A DNA stretch of 64,000 nt from Burkholderiaceae bacterium DAT-1 (lineage in GTDB: Bacteria; Pseudomonadota; Gammaproteobacteria; Burkholderiales; Chitinimonadaceae), in NCBI GenBank assembly GCA_019084025.1, contig JAHRBI010000003.1:62001-126000 (forward strand), read 5' to 3'. The position numbers and the translations under genes are program-made. Shown here in pieces: positions 53,309 through 62,491 of this stretch (its first letter is position 1; the number at the start of each line of letters is the position of its first letter). The notes under the pieces are model-generated. The model was given only the letters and a program-made list of their open reading frames with translations. It did no database searches and was not told the DNA's origin.

Positions 53309-54631
53309 TTACAGATCACCCACGGCCTTCAGCAGGCGCATGCGGGCGAGTTGCAGGTCGAAATCCGCATTGAGGCGGGTCCGGCGTGCATCGTTGAGTC
53401 GGGTCTGCGCCGCCAGCCATTCGGTCTGGTTTGCCAGTCCGTTGTGGTAGCGTGCATCGGTGAGTTTCAGGGCTTCTTCGGCGAGGGTGCCGCTATCGGC
53501 GGCCACCTGCAGCCGGGCGCGTGCGTTTCGCAAGGCGGTTTCGCTGTGCTGGACGTCCAGCGCAATGGCAGACTCGGCATCGCGCTGCTGCTCGGCCACC
53601 GCATCGGCTTGTGCACGCAGCGCACCGGCCTTATTGCGATTCACGCCGCCATCAAACAGCGACCAGTTCATCACCACACCAATTGCAGTGGTCCGGTTGC
53701 TGGTGGTCGGCAGGCCATTCCAGTTCAGCTGCATAGCTTGCAGTGCGATTTGCGGCTTATCTTCGCCGCGCACGGCAGTGGCCTGCGCACGCAAGGCGGT
53801 TTGCCCGGCATTCAGCCCCTGCAATTCGGGGCGCTGTGCGCGGGCGCGATTCAGCAAATCAGCATGAGGTAGATCATCCCGTGCTGGCCATTGCACGGGC
53901 GCCAGTGTGACCGTGACATCCAGCGGACGACCCAGCAGCTGGTTGTAGGCGCTACAGGCCATCTCCAGCGCCTGCTGCGCTTCGATGTGCTTGGCCGATG
54001 CATCGGAGCGGGCCACTTGCGCAGTCAGGCGTTCTACCGGCGCGGCCAGCCCTTCGGCCTCCAGCTTGATGACATCATCGAGATGGCGCTGCACGGTAGC
54101 GAGTGCCTGCTGTGCAACCTGTTCGGCTGCCTGCGCACGCAAGACATTCAGATAGGCCTCGGCGACACTTAGCTTGATCGTCAGCCGCAGCGAGCGCCCT
54201 TGTGCTGCCACCAGATCCTGCTGTGCGCCTGCCGCATCCTGCGCGGCGCGAATCCGGCCGCCGGTATAGAGGGAGTAGGTCAGCGACAAACTCGCCAGCT
54301 GCACATTGCGCTCGGACAGTGGCATCGCCAGGGAAGACGGCAGCAGCCCGGCAAACGGCGTATGCGCCAGTTTTCCGGCCAGCGGACTGGTATCCACACT
54401 GGCCTCGGGTGGTCCACCCAGATGCTGCGACGTGGCCAGCAGATTCACACTCGGCACATCCAGCGATTTCGCTGCACGGACCTGCAGCGCAGCCGCATCA
54501 TCCTGATACGCAGCGGCTTTGACGCGGCCATTACTCGCCAATGCAGCCTGCCAGGCTTCATCAAGCGTCTCGGCCTGAACATTTGCCGCCAGCATGCTGG
54601 TCAACACCCATAGGGGGCGCAGATGCTTCAT
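53309..54631 (-). CDS. TolC-family outer-membrane channel
   Basis: 440 residues from the ATG at 54631, preceded by GGTGAG; the ATG at 54643 is an alternative. A signal peptide ending AANVQA is present, followed by two repeats of the TolC alpha-barrel (about 25-215 and 225-430), with coiled-coil Ala/Gln/Glu-rich helices. It completes the tripartite exporter. First gene of the efflux operon. Confidence 0.9.
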   Translation of the reverse strand: MKHLRPLWVLTSMLAANVQAETLDEAWQAALASNGRVKAAAYQDDAAALQVRAAKSLDVPSVNLLATSQHLGGPPEASVDTSPLAGKLAHTPFAGLLPSSLAMPLSERNVQLASLSLTYSLYTGGRIRAAQDAAGAQQDLVAAQGRSLRLTIKLSVAEAYLNVLRAQAAEQVAQQALATVQRHLDDVIKLEAEGLAAPVERLTAQVARSDASAKHIEAQQALEMACSAYNQLLGRPLDVTVTLAPVQWPARDDLPHADLLNRARAQRPELQGLNAGQTALRAQATAVRGEDKPQIALQAMQLNWNGLPTTSNRTTAIGVVMNWSLFDGGVNRNKAGALRAQADAVAEQQRDAESAIALDVQHSETALRNARARLQVAADSGTLAEEALKLTDARYHNGLANQTEWLAAQTRLNDARRTRLNADFDLQLARMRLLKAVGDL

Positions 54632-54641
54632 TGCACTCACC

Positions 54642-54665
54642 ATAACTGAACAATTAGTCAGTTAT
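54642..54665. promoter_or_regulatory. Inverted repeat at the efflux operon promoter
   Basis: ATAACTGA and TCAGTTAT are exact complements 8 bp apart. The arms resemble the TAACTGAC/GTCAGTTA site at 3781-3801. No regulator gene is adjacent. TetR regulators control the related E. coli ybh operon. Confidence 0.55.
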
Positions 54666-54744
54666 AAGTGTAGTGCAAACCAATTTTGTACATTTGATCC
54701 TGATCAAGAATCATGTCCGATGATCTAGGCAGCGGATAAACGAA

Positions 54745-54765
54745 CAGCCGGAACATGTCCGGCTG
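54745..54765 (-). terminator. Hairpin downstream of the DsbA-like gene
   Basis: CAGCCGGA pairs perfectly with TCCGGCTG around ACATG. It lies 27 bp beyond the dsbA-like stop, and on the minus strand a weakly T-rich tail (TTCGTTTATC) follows. It is a plausible, not strong, intrinsic terminator. Confidence 0.5.
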
Positions 54766-54792
54766 CCTCGATCAAACACAGAGAAAAGCGGA

Positions 54793-55440
54793 TCAGCCCG
54801 CCGCGACAATCTGCCGCAGCGCGTTGACATAGGCCTCAACAGGCTGGCCGCCCTGAATCAGATGCCGCTCGTTCACAATCACTGATGGCACGGCGCTGAT
54901 ACCCGCCTGCTGGAAGAATGCCTCCTCCTGGCGCACCGCCTCAGCATGCGCGTCACTCGCCAGCACCTCCTGCATGCTTGCACGATCCAGCCCAACCGAA
55001 TCCGCCACATCCAGCAGAACCGCATGATCAGAGATATTCTGGCCTTCGGTGAAATAAGCTGCCAGCAAGGCCAGCTTCAGCGGCAACTGCTTGCCGGCTA
55101 GCCCCGCTGCATGCAGCAGGCGGTGTGCGTCGAAGGTGTTATAGATCCGGCTTCGCTTGCTCAGGTCGAACACAAACCCCAGCTCTTCGCCACGCGCCTT
55201 CAGCATATCGTGCGTACGCGCAAACTGCTCCGGCCCCGCACCATATTTCCCGGCCAGATGCGCAGCCAGATCTTCGCCTTCCGGCACCATCGCCGGATTC
55301 AGCTCGAACGCGCGGATATGGAGATCAACCGAGACTTCGTCGCGCAGCATCTCCAGCGCACGCAACAGGGAATGCATGCCGATGGCACACCACGGGCAGA
55401 CAACGTCGGATACAAAATCGATGCGGATGGGAGTGGTCAT
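54793..55440 (-). CDS. DsbA family oxidoreductase (FrnE-like)
   Basis: 215 residues. The active site is CPWC in 'VVCPWCAIGMHSL'. 'SAVPSVIVNERHLIQGGQPVEAY' carries the cis-Pro loop. No signal peptide, so cytoplasmic, like FrnE proteins linked to disulfide chemistry and oxidative stress. Its ATG directly follows the TAA of the upstream gene, so the two are likely co-translated. Confidence 0.92.
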   Translation of the reverse strand: MTTPIRIDFVSDVVCPWCAIGMHSLLRALEMLRDEVSVDLHIRAFELNPAMVPEGEDLAAHLAGKYGAGPEQFARTHDMLKARGEELGFVFDLSKRSRIYNTFDAHRLLHAAGLAGKQLPLKLALLAAYFTEGQNISDHAVLLDVADSVGLDRASMQEVLASDAHAEAVRQEEAFFQQAGISAVPSVIVNERHLIQGGQPVEAYVNALRQIVAAG

Positions 55441-56016
55441 TTAACCTTCCTTGTACACAATATCAATCGCCAGCGCCGCCGCCAGCAGGAGCGGAGTCTG
55501 TGCTTCATAACCTGCACCAATCGACACGACGTAATTGTCGGCAGAGGTAAACAGCTCCTTGGCCAGACCCGCCCACTTTTTGCTGACTGAACCCATTTCC
55601 AGACCGTTACCGCTGAGGAATGTGAAATTCCAGCCCTTCCAGTCGCCCTTTACTTCGGCGATCTGCTGATCACGTGCATCGAACACGTAAAACCCGCCGC
55701 CGATCGACAACAACTTGGATTTGAAATAGCCGAGCAATTTGCCATGACCATCTTCCACTTCCACACGGGAACGCAGCAAGGAAAAGCCACGCTTGATCAC
55801 CAGCACTGGCAGGCCACCTTCGCGCTCGCTGATCTCCACCTTGGTTGGCAGCATTTGCTTGTTTATAAGCAGACGCAGGATATGAATCAGTGTGCCCGGG
55901 TCTTCTTTGGCTACACCGATAATGGCTTGCGATTCCGGATCCATGATGTCGTATGCACCATTGAATTTGAATGCACCGACATGTTCTTTGATCAGATACA
56001 GATTGCGATTCAGCAC
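55441..56016 (-). CDS. LURP-one/phospholipid scramblase-like protein
   Basis: 191 residues. The Tubby-like barrel pattern of LURP-one and scramblase-related proteins is suggested by 'AFKFNGAYDIMDPESQAIIGVAKEDPG', 'LLGYFKSKLLSIGGGFYVFDARDQQIAEVKGDWKGWNFTF'. A hydrophobic C-terminal segment ('LLLAAALAIDIVY') fits the family's membrane contact. Function in bacteria is not settled. Confidence 0.8.
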   Translation of the reverse strand: MLNRNLYLIKEHVGAFKFNGAYDIMDPESQAIIGVAKEDPGTLIHILRLLINKQMLPTKVEISEREGGLPVLVIKRGFSLLRSRVEVEDGHGKLLGYFKSKLLSIGGGFYVFDARDQQIAEVKGDWKGWNFTFLSGNGLEMGSVSKKWAGLAKELFTSADNYVVSIGAGYEAQTPLLLAAALAIDIVYKEG

Positions 56017-56040
56017 GCTTGTAACCTTTTTTAATGAAAT

Positions 56041-56060
56041 TGCGCCCTCGGATGGGCGCA
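56041..56060 (-). terminator. Hairpin downstream of the FMN reductase gene
   Basis: TGCGCCC pairs perfectly with GGGCGCA around TCGGAT, and on the minus strand ATTTCATT follows. It lies about 70 bp beyond the reductase stop codon, so it is a moderate intrinsic-terminator candidate. Confidence 0.55.
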
Positions 56061-56127
56061 GTATGCCGCATATTGCCTACAGATTAAATCGGGGCAACTT
56101 TGCCATGATTACCTGACCAGATCAGGC

Positions 56128-56688
56128 TCATCCATGAGCCTCTACGCCAAGCCAACCGGCTCGCATGGCGATATACATACGCGCCAGCAAGGCACACACG
56201 GTCGGGTTTTCAATCATCGCATGCTCGTGGGTGCACTCCCCGATCAGGGGGAACGTCAGTGAGGCGGGCTCGATTAACTGCAGGGACATGGTACGTAAAA
56301 CTTCGCACATCGCGAGCCAGGCATGCGATGCACGCGGTGCCGTATTCACGAGCACAACCGGCTTATATGCTGCAGGTTCGAATGAAACCAACCAGTCCAG
56401 TGCATTCTTCATTACCCCGGACAGACCATGCGCGTATTCAGGGCTGGCGATCAGGAGTACATCCGACGCCGCGACAGCCTGCCGCCATGCCTGCACCGTA
56501 GGCGGCACAGCCGACTCCAGATCGGGATTAAACAGGGGCAAGGCGGCCATGCCATCAAATACGGTAACCGCAGCGGAGGACGGCGCAAGGCGGGCTGCGG
56601 CCCGACAGAACGCCGAGTTGATCGAGACCGCACGCAAACTGCCGCTGACTGCCAGCACCCGCATGACCGGAAGACTATTTACCGGCAT
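56128..56688 (-). CDS. NAD(P)H-dependent FMN reductase
   Basis: 186 residues from the ATG at 56688, with AGGT before it. 'VLAVSGSLRAVSINSAFCRAA' binds FMN phosphate, and 'LIASPEYAHGLSGVMKNALDWL' is the second FMN loop of the NADPH-dependent FMN reductase family. It reduces flavins, quinones or azo compounds. It overlaps the DinB gene by 14 bp. Confidence 0.9.
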   Translation of the reverse strand: MPVNSLPVMRVLAVSGSLRAVSINSAFCRAAARLAPSSAAVTVFDGMAALPLFNPDLESAVPPTVQAWRQAVAASDVLLIASPEYAHGLSGVMKNALDWLVSFEPAAYKPVVLVNTAPRASHAWLAMCEVLRTMSLQLIEPASLTFPLIGECTHEHAMIENPTVCALLARMYIAMRAGWLGVEAHG

Positions 56689-57187
56689 CGGGGGACCTGC
56701 GCTGCGGCTCTGCCTGATGCAGAAAACGTGTGTAGATGTCACGCGGCGGTGCCATCCCCATGCCGCGCAGAATCTGCCCGACATTGCCGCGATGATAGCC
56801 ACCATGCGTGATGATGTGCAGCAGCATTTCTTCTCGGGTCAGGGTGCCACGATCGCCATCTGTAAATTCGAACGTCACCGGCTCTGCCAGACTTGCCTCT
56901 GAAAGCGATTGCACATAAGCCAGATACCAAGCGTCTACCTCACTTACCGCAGCATCCAGTTCGGCGAGCGCGGGCGTCTCTTTGGTATTGGTTGCGTCAT
57001 AACCGTGCGGGACCGCCTGCAGGTGTGCCTGGAATATCCGGTCAACCACATAAATATGATTGAGAAAACGGATCGCCTGATGGCGAGCATCAGCCTGGGC
57101 ATCCGGCACGGTTGCCATCAGCGAAAGGAGTTCGCGATTCGCCCAGTTTTTGTATTGAAACAGCGAGAAAAGCGAAGACACGGACAT
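56675..57187 (-). CDS. DinB family protein
   Basis: 170 residues from the ATG at 57187, with GAGGG eight bases upstream. Metal-binding His are in 'NHIYVVDRIF' and 'LHIITHGGYHRGNVGQIL'. The four-helix DinB fold is related to bacillithiol- and mycothiol-type transferases, but the role here is unknown. The FMN reductase is translated from the overlapping downstream frame. Confidence 0.9.
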   Translation of the reverse strand: MSVSSLFSLFQYKNWANRELLSLMATVPDAQADARHQAIRFLNHIYVVDRIFQAHLQAVPHGYDATNTKETPALAELDAAVSEVDAWYLAYVQSLSEASLAEPVTFEFTDGDRGTLTREEMLLHIITHGGYHRGNVGQILRGMGMAPPRDIYTRFLHQAEPQRRSPDAGK

Positions 57188-57269
57188 GGTGCGGCCCTCA
57201 TGCGGGGAAAACGCATACCATGTCATATTTTCACCGGATATGAACAGAGACAGTTCACATACACCGGCG

Positions 57270-57884
57270 TCAAGGCAGGTTGGCGGTCGTCCAGTAGGTA
57301 AACCAGCCCCGGTTTCGCACACGGGCAGAGGCAGGCACTTGCTGCCAGATGAGCCATGATCCGTACAGGTCGGCAGCCGCACTGATACCGTTTAAGCAGG
57401 CGTACCAGGCCAGATACATGAACAATATCGGCGGTACCGTGAAATGCCATACCAGTAGCAACGGAAACAGCGTGATGACACAGAAGGGCGCCAGCAAGAT
57501 CATTAACAGTCGATTGCGACTCAGCTCCCCCTCGTAGAACGCGTACACAAAGCCCTCTTTGCGCATCACGCCGTAGACGGTCTGATCAGACACACCCCAG
57601 CCAGGCTGGCATACGCCATGAATCATTTCGTGCACGACCACCATACCGAGAAATGAAATGAACATGATCGGCACATGGAACGCGAGGGTTGGCTCGTTCA
57701 TTAACTGCTGCCACGCCCCCCGCTTCAGCCCAATGCACCCCCAGATGATGGGAAGTGTCACCACTGCCACGATCATGAGTGGCAGCAGATGGCGCATTAA
57801 GGCCTGTGGCTCTGGCTCATCCAGTCGCCGCCATTGCTCGCCTGGCGCGAATGTCTCAGGCGGGGAGCCAGATACGAATTTCAA
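57270..57884 (-). CDS. DUF3267 membrane protein with HExxH-type motif
   Basis: 204 residues with about five membrane segments. 'GMVVVHEMIHGVCQPGW' contains the HExxH-like zinc motif (HEMIH), and 'APFCVITLFPLLLVWHF' follows as in DUF3267 proteins. It resembles intramembrane metalloprotease-like proteins, but proteolytic action is unproven. It shares a 4-bp overlap with the next gene. Confidence 0.85.
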   Translation of the reverse strand: MKFVSGSPPETFAPGEQWRRLDEPEPQALMRHLLPLMIVAVVTLPIIWGCIGLKRGAWQQLMNEPTLAFHVPIMFISFLGMVVVHEMIHGVCQPGWGVSDQTVYGVMRKEGFVYAFYEGELSRNRLLMILLAPFCVITLFPLLLVWHFTVPPILFMYLAWYACLNGISAAADLYGSWLIWQQVPASARVRNRGWFTYWTTANLP

Positions 57885-58270
57885 TGTCGCTTGTTCCGGA
57901 GTTGCTGCCTGGCCGCCTGCACAAATTCATCCTCCTCAAGATCATCGGTATGAATTGCAATGGTGGCGGCTTTCACAAAATCAGGGGGCGCTGCATGGGT
58001 CAACGCCCAGCGCGGTGCCAGCCATGTCCCCACCCACGCAAGCAATAGCGCAAGCGCCAGTCCGATTGCGACCACCGATAAACCACCGGCTGACCAGACA
58101 AAACAGGCAACTGTTCCACCTAACCAGCCAACAAACGCACCTATAGAGACGCCATGCCAGGGATTGAGCACCAGACGCGCGCACATCCGGTTCGCCAGCA
58201 AGGCCACTCCATAAGCAAGGATCACGCATACAGCGAGCATGCCAAACATCAGCACAAATGACTCCGTCAT
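57881..58270 (-). CDS. Hypothetical membrane protein
   Basis: 129 residues, three or four hydrophobic segments in the first 85 residues, then an acidic cytosolic tail ('TDDLEEDEFVQAARQQLRNKRH'). I do not recognise the family. It is coupled by ATGA overlap to the DUF3267 gene downstream. Confidence 0.7.
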   Translation of the reverse strand: MTESFVLMFGMLAVCVILAYGVALLANRMCARLVLNPWHGVSIGAFVGWLGGTVACFVWSAGGLSVVAIGLALALLLAWVGTWLAPRWALTHAAPPDFVKAATIAIHTDDLEEDEFVQAARQQLRNKRH

Positions 58271-58346
58271 ATTTTTACTTCAAAGAGGATGCACTATACC
58301 GTGAACTGCCTTGCTCGTGCAGAGGGCAACCGCGCAGCGGTAGGCA

Positions 58347-60938
58347 TTATTCGAGTACAAGCAGGCCATCGGACACGCGTTTCAATTCGGAGGCGGTTTC
58401 CGCTAGCAGGCGCATCGTCTCGGACGCCTGTCCCGCCCTGCACGAAGCTTCCAATTGTTCGGCCAGATCGCCCAGCTGCATGGCGCCCAGCGTTCGGGCT
58501 ACGCCCTTGAGTGAGTGAGCCAGCCGGATCTGCTCGTCTTGTTGCTGCGCCAGCCGCGCGCGCTCGAAATCGGGAACAAATGTAATGCCATGGCGACTAC
58601 GAAACTTACCCAGCACCCGCAAATACAAGGGCACTTTGCCTACATATGCGAGCCCCTTTTCCACGTCGATTCCGGGCAGATGGAGATCAGGCATCTGCTC
58701 GACCGATTCGGCAGATGCGGTGCTTGCACTACTTCGTTTACCCACGCAAGCCAGCATCGTATCCCGTAATACATCCAGCTTGACCGGCTTGGTGACATGG
58801 GCATTCATGCCCGCCTCAAAGCACTTGTCACGCTCCTCGTGCAGCGCATTTGCAGTCAGCGCGATGATAGGCAAATCCCTGAATTCCGGGCGCGCTCGCA
58901 GATGCCGTGTTGCCGTATAGCCATCCATCACCGGCATCTGAATATCCATCAAGATCAGATCAGGGCGGCGCATCTCCACTGCCTCCAGCGCCTCCCGGCC
59001 ATTTCGAGCCAGACGGGTACACACCCCTGCCTGCTGAAGCAACTCGCAAATGATTTCCTGATTGATGTCGATATCTTCTACCACCAGTACGTCCACACCT
59101 ACCAGTTGCGCCCATTCCGGATTATCCAGCCCGGATAGCGGGGCAATCGCTGTGCGCACAACCTCGTAAGCGGCCCCGTCCCGGCTCTGCACAGGCAAGG
59201 AGACGACAAAGCTGAACTCGCTGCCTCGCCCCAGATCAGACTCAACCCGGATGGTTCCGCCCATCAACTCGACCAGCTGCCGGCAGATAGAGAGACCCAG
59301 TCCAGATCCCCCGTATTTGCGCGTGGTAGAGGAGTCAGCCTGCGAAAAAGGCTGAAACAGCAATGCCTGCTGTTCGACTGACATGCCAATTCCATGATCC
59401 GCAACCGCAAAGCGAAGCCCCGCGCTTTCCCCTGCTTCGTCGATGACCTTCACCGACAACACCACCTCACCGGCAGGAGAAAACTTGATCGCATTGCTGC
59501 CCAGATTGATGAGCACCTGAGCCAGCCTGAGCGGATCCCCCGCAAGCATCCAGTCCCCTGCTTGCCCGAGCTCGACACGGAGTCGAATACCGGCCTGCTC
59601 AGCCTGTAATCCGATCACCCCCGTCACGCGTTCAAACAATGAATTCAGGGTAAACGATGTTGACTCCAGCGCAATCCGACCCGCCTCGACGCGGCTGAAA
59701 TCCAGAATATCATTCAGAATCACCATCAGCGCTTCTGCGGCCGACCTGATCCGGCTGATCTGCTCGACCGCTCTGGGTGGCAGTTCGGTATTCAGCGCCA
59801 ATTCTGCCATTCCGATCATGGCATGCATGGGGGTGCGGATTTCATGGCTCATATTGGCGAGAAATGCACTTTTGGCACGATTAGCCGCATCGGCTTCATC
59901 CCGCGCCTGAGCCAGCGCGTCCATCAAGGTGTGCAGACGCGTCATGTCACGCGCTACGCCCATGATCCCGATCAGTCGGCCATCAGGTGCACGCACAGCC
60001 GTCCGGATCGTCTCGAAGCGGCGCTCCTCGCACTCGGTCCCATGCAGGCACTCCTCCACCACGACAGGCGTGGTCTGGATTGCTGCCTGCTTATCTTCAT
60101 GCTCTCGAGATTGCGCGACAGCAGATGAAAAGAGTGCTGCATCACGTTGGCCCACAACCGCTTCAGATGGTTTACCCAGCAGACGCGCAAACGCCGGATT
60201 ACAGGATAGATACACCCCCGTTGCATCCTTCATCCAGACCAGATCGGACATGGCTGCCAACAGTGCGGTGAGTTCGCCGCGCTGTCGCTCGGAGGTATCC
60301 AGCGCGGAGTTAAGCGTCTGCGTGAGTTCGAGAATGCGCAACTCGTCACGCTTTTTGTCTGTCACGTCGAAAAAGGAACCAATAATCCCCGCAACTTCTC
60401 CATGTTCATCCCGGAACACGGACTTGCCGTAAATGACATCGCGCAGTTCACCATGACGATCCTTGATGCGGAACTCATAGCGCTGGACGGCCGGGTTGGC
60501 CATCAGTTCGAGATCTTTCTGGTGGTAGGTCGCGGCCAGATCACTCGGCCAGAGATCCATCACGGTCTTGCCGCGAATCGAGACATCGGTCACACCCATG
60601 ATATCGGCAAAGAGCGTGTTGCAGCCAAGGTACCGACCTTCACGATCCTTGAAGAACACCGCAACGGGCAGTGAATCCAGCAATGTCTTGCTGAATGCAT
60701 CGGTGCGTTTCTGAAATGCCTGCAACTGCTCGCGATGACGGGCTGCATGCCGGAAATACAGGTCGGCAGCGAACGCCGCCAGACAGGAGGTGAGGAAGAT
60801 GGTGATCCCGTGCGATTCCCAGCGCGTCAGTCTTTCGGCGACGAGATGCTCCTTGATGAGCTCGTACACGAGCGCCACCATTGTGCTGAGCATGAACACA
60901 CCCAGCAGCCGGATCAAATGTTTTGCGTGCTTATTCAT
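58347..60938 (-). CDS. Hybrid histidine kinase with two PAS, receiver and Hpt domains
   Basis: 863 residues from the ATG at 60938 (a TTG at 60944 would add two). Two N-terminal membrane helices (about 8-65); PAS domains at about 80-195 and 215-335; HisKA with 'FLANMSHEIRTPMHAMIG'; HATPase with 'LINLGSNAIKFSP', 'VADHGIGM' and 'GGSGLGLSI'; a receiver with 'LILMDIQMPVMDGY' and 'HVTKPVKL'; and a C-terminal Hpt with 'LAHSLKGVARTLGAMQL'. It is a full internal phosphorelay with no adjacent response regulator. The signal is unknown. Confidence 0.95.
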   Translation of the reverse strand: MNKHAKHLIRLLGVFMLSTMVALVYELIKEHLVAERLTRWESHGITIFLTSCLAAFAADLYFRHAARHREQLQAFQKRTDAFSKTLLDSLPVAVFFKDREGRYLGCNTLFADIMGVTDVSIRGKTVMDLWPSDLAATYHQKDLELMANPAVQRYEFRIKDRHGELRDVIYGKSVFRDEHGEVAGIIGSFFDVTDKKRDELRILELTQTLNSALDTSERQRGELTALLAAMSDLVWMKDATGVYLSCNPAFARLLGKPSEAVVGQRDAALFSSAVAQSREHEDKQAAIQTTPVVVEECLHGTECEERRFETIRTAVRAPDGRLIGIMGVARDMTRLHTLMDALAQARDEADAANRAKSAFLANMSHEIRTPMHAMIGMAELALNTELPPRAVEQISRIRSAAEALMVILNDILDFSRVEAGRIALESTSFTLNSLFERVTGVIGLQAEQAGIRLRVELGQAGDWMLAGDPLRLAQVLINLGSNAIKFSPAGEVVLSVKVIDEAGESAGLRFAVADHGIGMSVEQQALLFQPFSQADSSTTRKYGGSGLGLSICRQLVELMGGTIRVESDLGRGSEFSFVVSLPVQSRDGAAYEVVRTAIAPLSGLDNPEWAQLVGVDVLVVEDIDINQEIICELLQQAGVCTRLARNGREALEAVEMRRPDLILMDIQMPVMDGYTATRHLRARPEFRDLPIIALTANALHEERDKCFEAGMNAHVTKPVKLDVLRDTMLACVGKRSSASTASAESVEQMPDLHLPGIDVEKGLAYVGKVPLYLRVLGKFRSRHGITFVPDFERARLAQQQDEQIRLAHSLKGVARTLGAMQLGDLAEQLEASCRAGQASETMRLLAETASELKRVSDGLLVLE

Positions 60939-61007
60939 CGGCAATGCCTGCTACACATGGCAAAAAGCCAGCCTCCTGTTCACAGCAGTTGATTGCAGCA
61001 CGTGTCG

Positions 61008-61199
61008 TCAGCGGCCGCCAATCAGACGGGATGGTAAACGCAGTATGGCACCCAGCAGGTCGAAAATCGCATCGAATGTAATACCAACCAGCCGGAAGGG
61101 TAACGAGATCAGCCAGATCACCGGCCATAGCACCAGTACGGCAATCGCCAATGGCCAGCACAATACAAACAGGATGCACCAGGCAATGAGTTTCAGCAT
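61008..61199 (-). CDS. Small hydrophobic membrane protein
   Basis: 63 residues from the ATG at 61199, preceded by GGAAGGA. Almost all hydrophobic ('MLKLIAWCILFVLCWPLAIAVLVLWPVIWLISLPFRLVG'), ending in a basic amphipathic part. It has the size and look of small inner-membrane proteins but no named family that I recognise. Confidence 0.7.
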   Translation of the reverse strand: MLKLIAWCILFVLCWPLAIAVLVLWPVIWLISLPFRLVGITFDAIFDLLGAILRLPSRLIGGR

Positions 61200-61326
61200 G
61201 TCATCCTTCCCCCAGGTCAACGGACTATTCTGACAGTTGCACACGATTTGTGCTTGGTTTTTGACAGGAATGGGCATAACAGCAACGTCGAGCGCACATT
61301 CTAAAAATCAGACTAACGCACTGTAT

Positions 61327-61806
61327 TTAAAGAGACTTAGTGTAGACGCTATACTTTACACCGTGAATATCGGGGGTATTTGCCGCCCACTCGAATCCCA
61401 TCCGTAGATACATGGGCAAAGCGATTTGCATCAGCTCGCTGGTATGTAGCGCAAACATCGTGGCACCATCCCGCCGTGCACGTGCCAGACATGCCTCCGC
61501 CAGCGCCCGACCAATGCCTTGCCCGCGTGCCGCAGGCGATACAACCAGCATCCGCATGATCGGCCATTCCGGCCGGAAAAAAGCAGGCTTTGCAGCATGC
61601 GCGCCGATATAGGCCACCGCCCCCACGATCACGCCTTCCACTTCGGCAATGATGATCTCCCCGGTGTCCGCCAACCCAGCCATATTGCCGATCCGGGTAC
61701 GAAATCCCGGCCAGTCTTCATAGCGATCCTTGAATTGATCAAATGCCAGCAAGGCCAGCGCATTGATCTCCGGGGCATCGTCGGGTTTGAAATTACGGAT
61801 GTTCAC
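61327..61806 (-). CDS. GNAT family N-acetyltransferase
   Basis: 159 residues. 'RMLVVSPAARGQGIGRALAEACLARARRDG' is the acetyl-CoA loop and 'LPMYLRMGFEWAANTPDIHGVKYSVYTKSL' is the C-terminal GNAT part. Substrate unknown. It stands alone on the minus strand. Confidence 0.9.
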   Translation of the reverse strand: MNIRNFKPDDAPEINALALLAFDQFKDRYEDWPGFRTRIGNMAGLADTGEIIIAEVEGVIVGAVAYIGAHAAKPAFFRPEWPIMRMLVVSPAARGQGIGRALAEACLARARRDGATMFALHTSELMQIALPMYLRMGFEWAANTPDIHGVKYSVYTKSL

Positions 61807-61866
61807 AACGTGCTTCCTGCCTGTTTTTTACAGAAGAATTGGATGAGTCGGACGCTGCTGGACGAT

Positions 61867-62370
61867 TCACATCTGTTGAATAGGCTGTATCACAAAGTCG
61901 CTACCCGCCACCTCTCCATTCACCGCCCACATGTCATCTACCTGACCCGTCTCATGCTTGCCATCCAGCCGCCAGCGATAGGTTTGCCTCTGCCACGCAT
62001 CAAGATCGTTGTCTTTGCACTCAATCGTACCGGCGCCGAAGTCTGGTTCAAATCGTTTGCACACCGGACCGGGACGCCACCAGTGGATGTCGGGCATTAC
62101 ATGCAGCCCATCCCTGACAGGCACCCGCCACACACTCAGCGATCCGTCTTTCCGTTTAATCAGCAACAGATCAGCCGGACGATGATCAAGCGCGGCCGGA
62201 TCAGGAACATAGGCAAATGATTCAGGCTGCAGATTAGCAATACTGACGCGCGCCAGCGTCGCGTATGCATTTTCGCTGGGTTTTAGGGATGATGCGAATA
62301 AACTGATCACCCCGGCCAATGCGATCAGGGCAAGCAAACTTGTTATTAAAATAAGTGCACGACGACTCAT
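61867..62370 (-). CDS. Hypothetical membrane-anchored protein
   Basis: 167 residues from the ATG at 62370. One N-terminal membrane helix ('ALILITSLLALIALAGVISLFA'), then an extracytoplasmic part with two Cys ('GPVCKRFEPDFGAGTIECKDND') and Trp residues. I do not recognise the family; the Cys pair could form a disulfide. Confidence 0.65.
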   Translation of the reverse strand: MSRRALILITSLLALIALAGVISLFASSLKPSENAYATLARVSIANLQPESFAYVPDPAALDHRPADLLLIKRKDGSLSVWRVPVRDGLHVMPDIHWWRPGPVCKRFEPDFGAGTIECKDNDLDAWQRQTYRWRLDGKHETGQVDDMWAVNGEVAGSDFVIQPIQQM

Positions 62371-62491
62371 CAAATAAATCCCGCAGCCCGCAGAGAAAAC
62401 CATACAGAATAAGTTTTAATTTACTCGCATCAAAACCACACAACCTTCAGCACCTCTACCTTACAAAGCAAATTTGCATTTCAGGTAAAAA

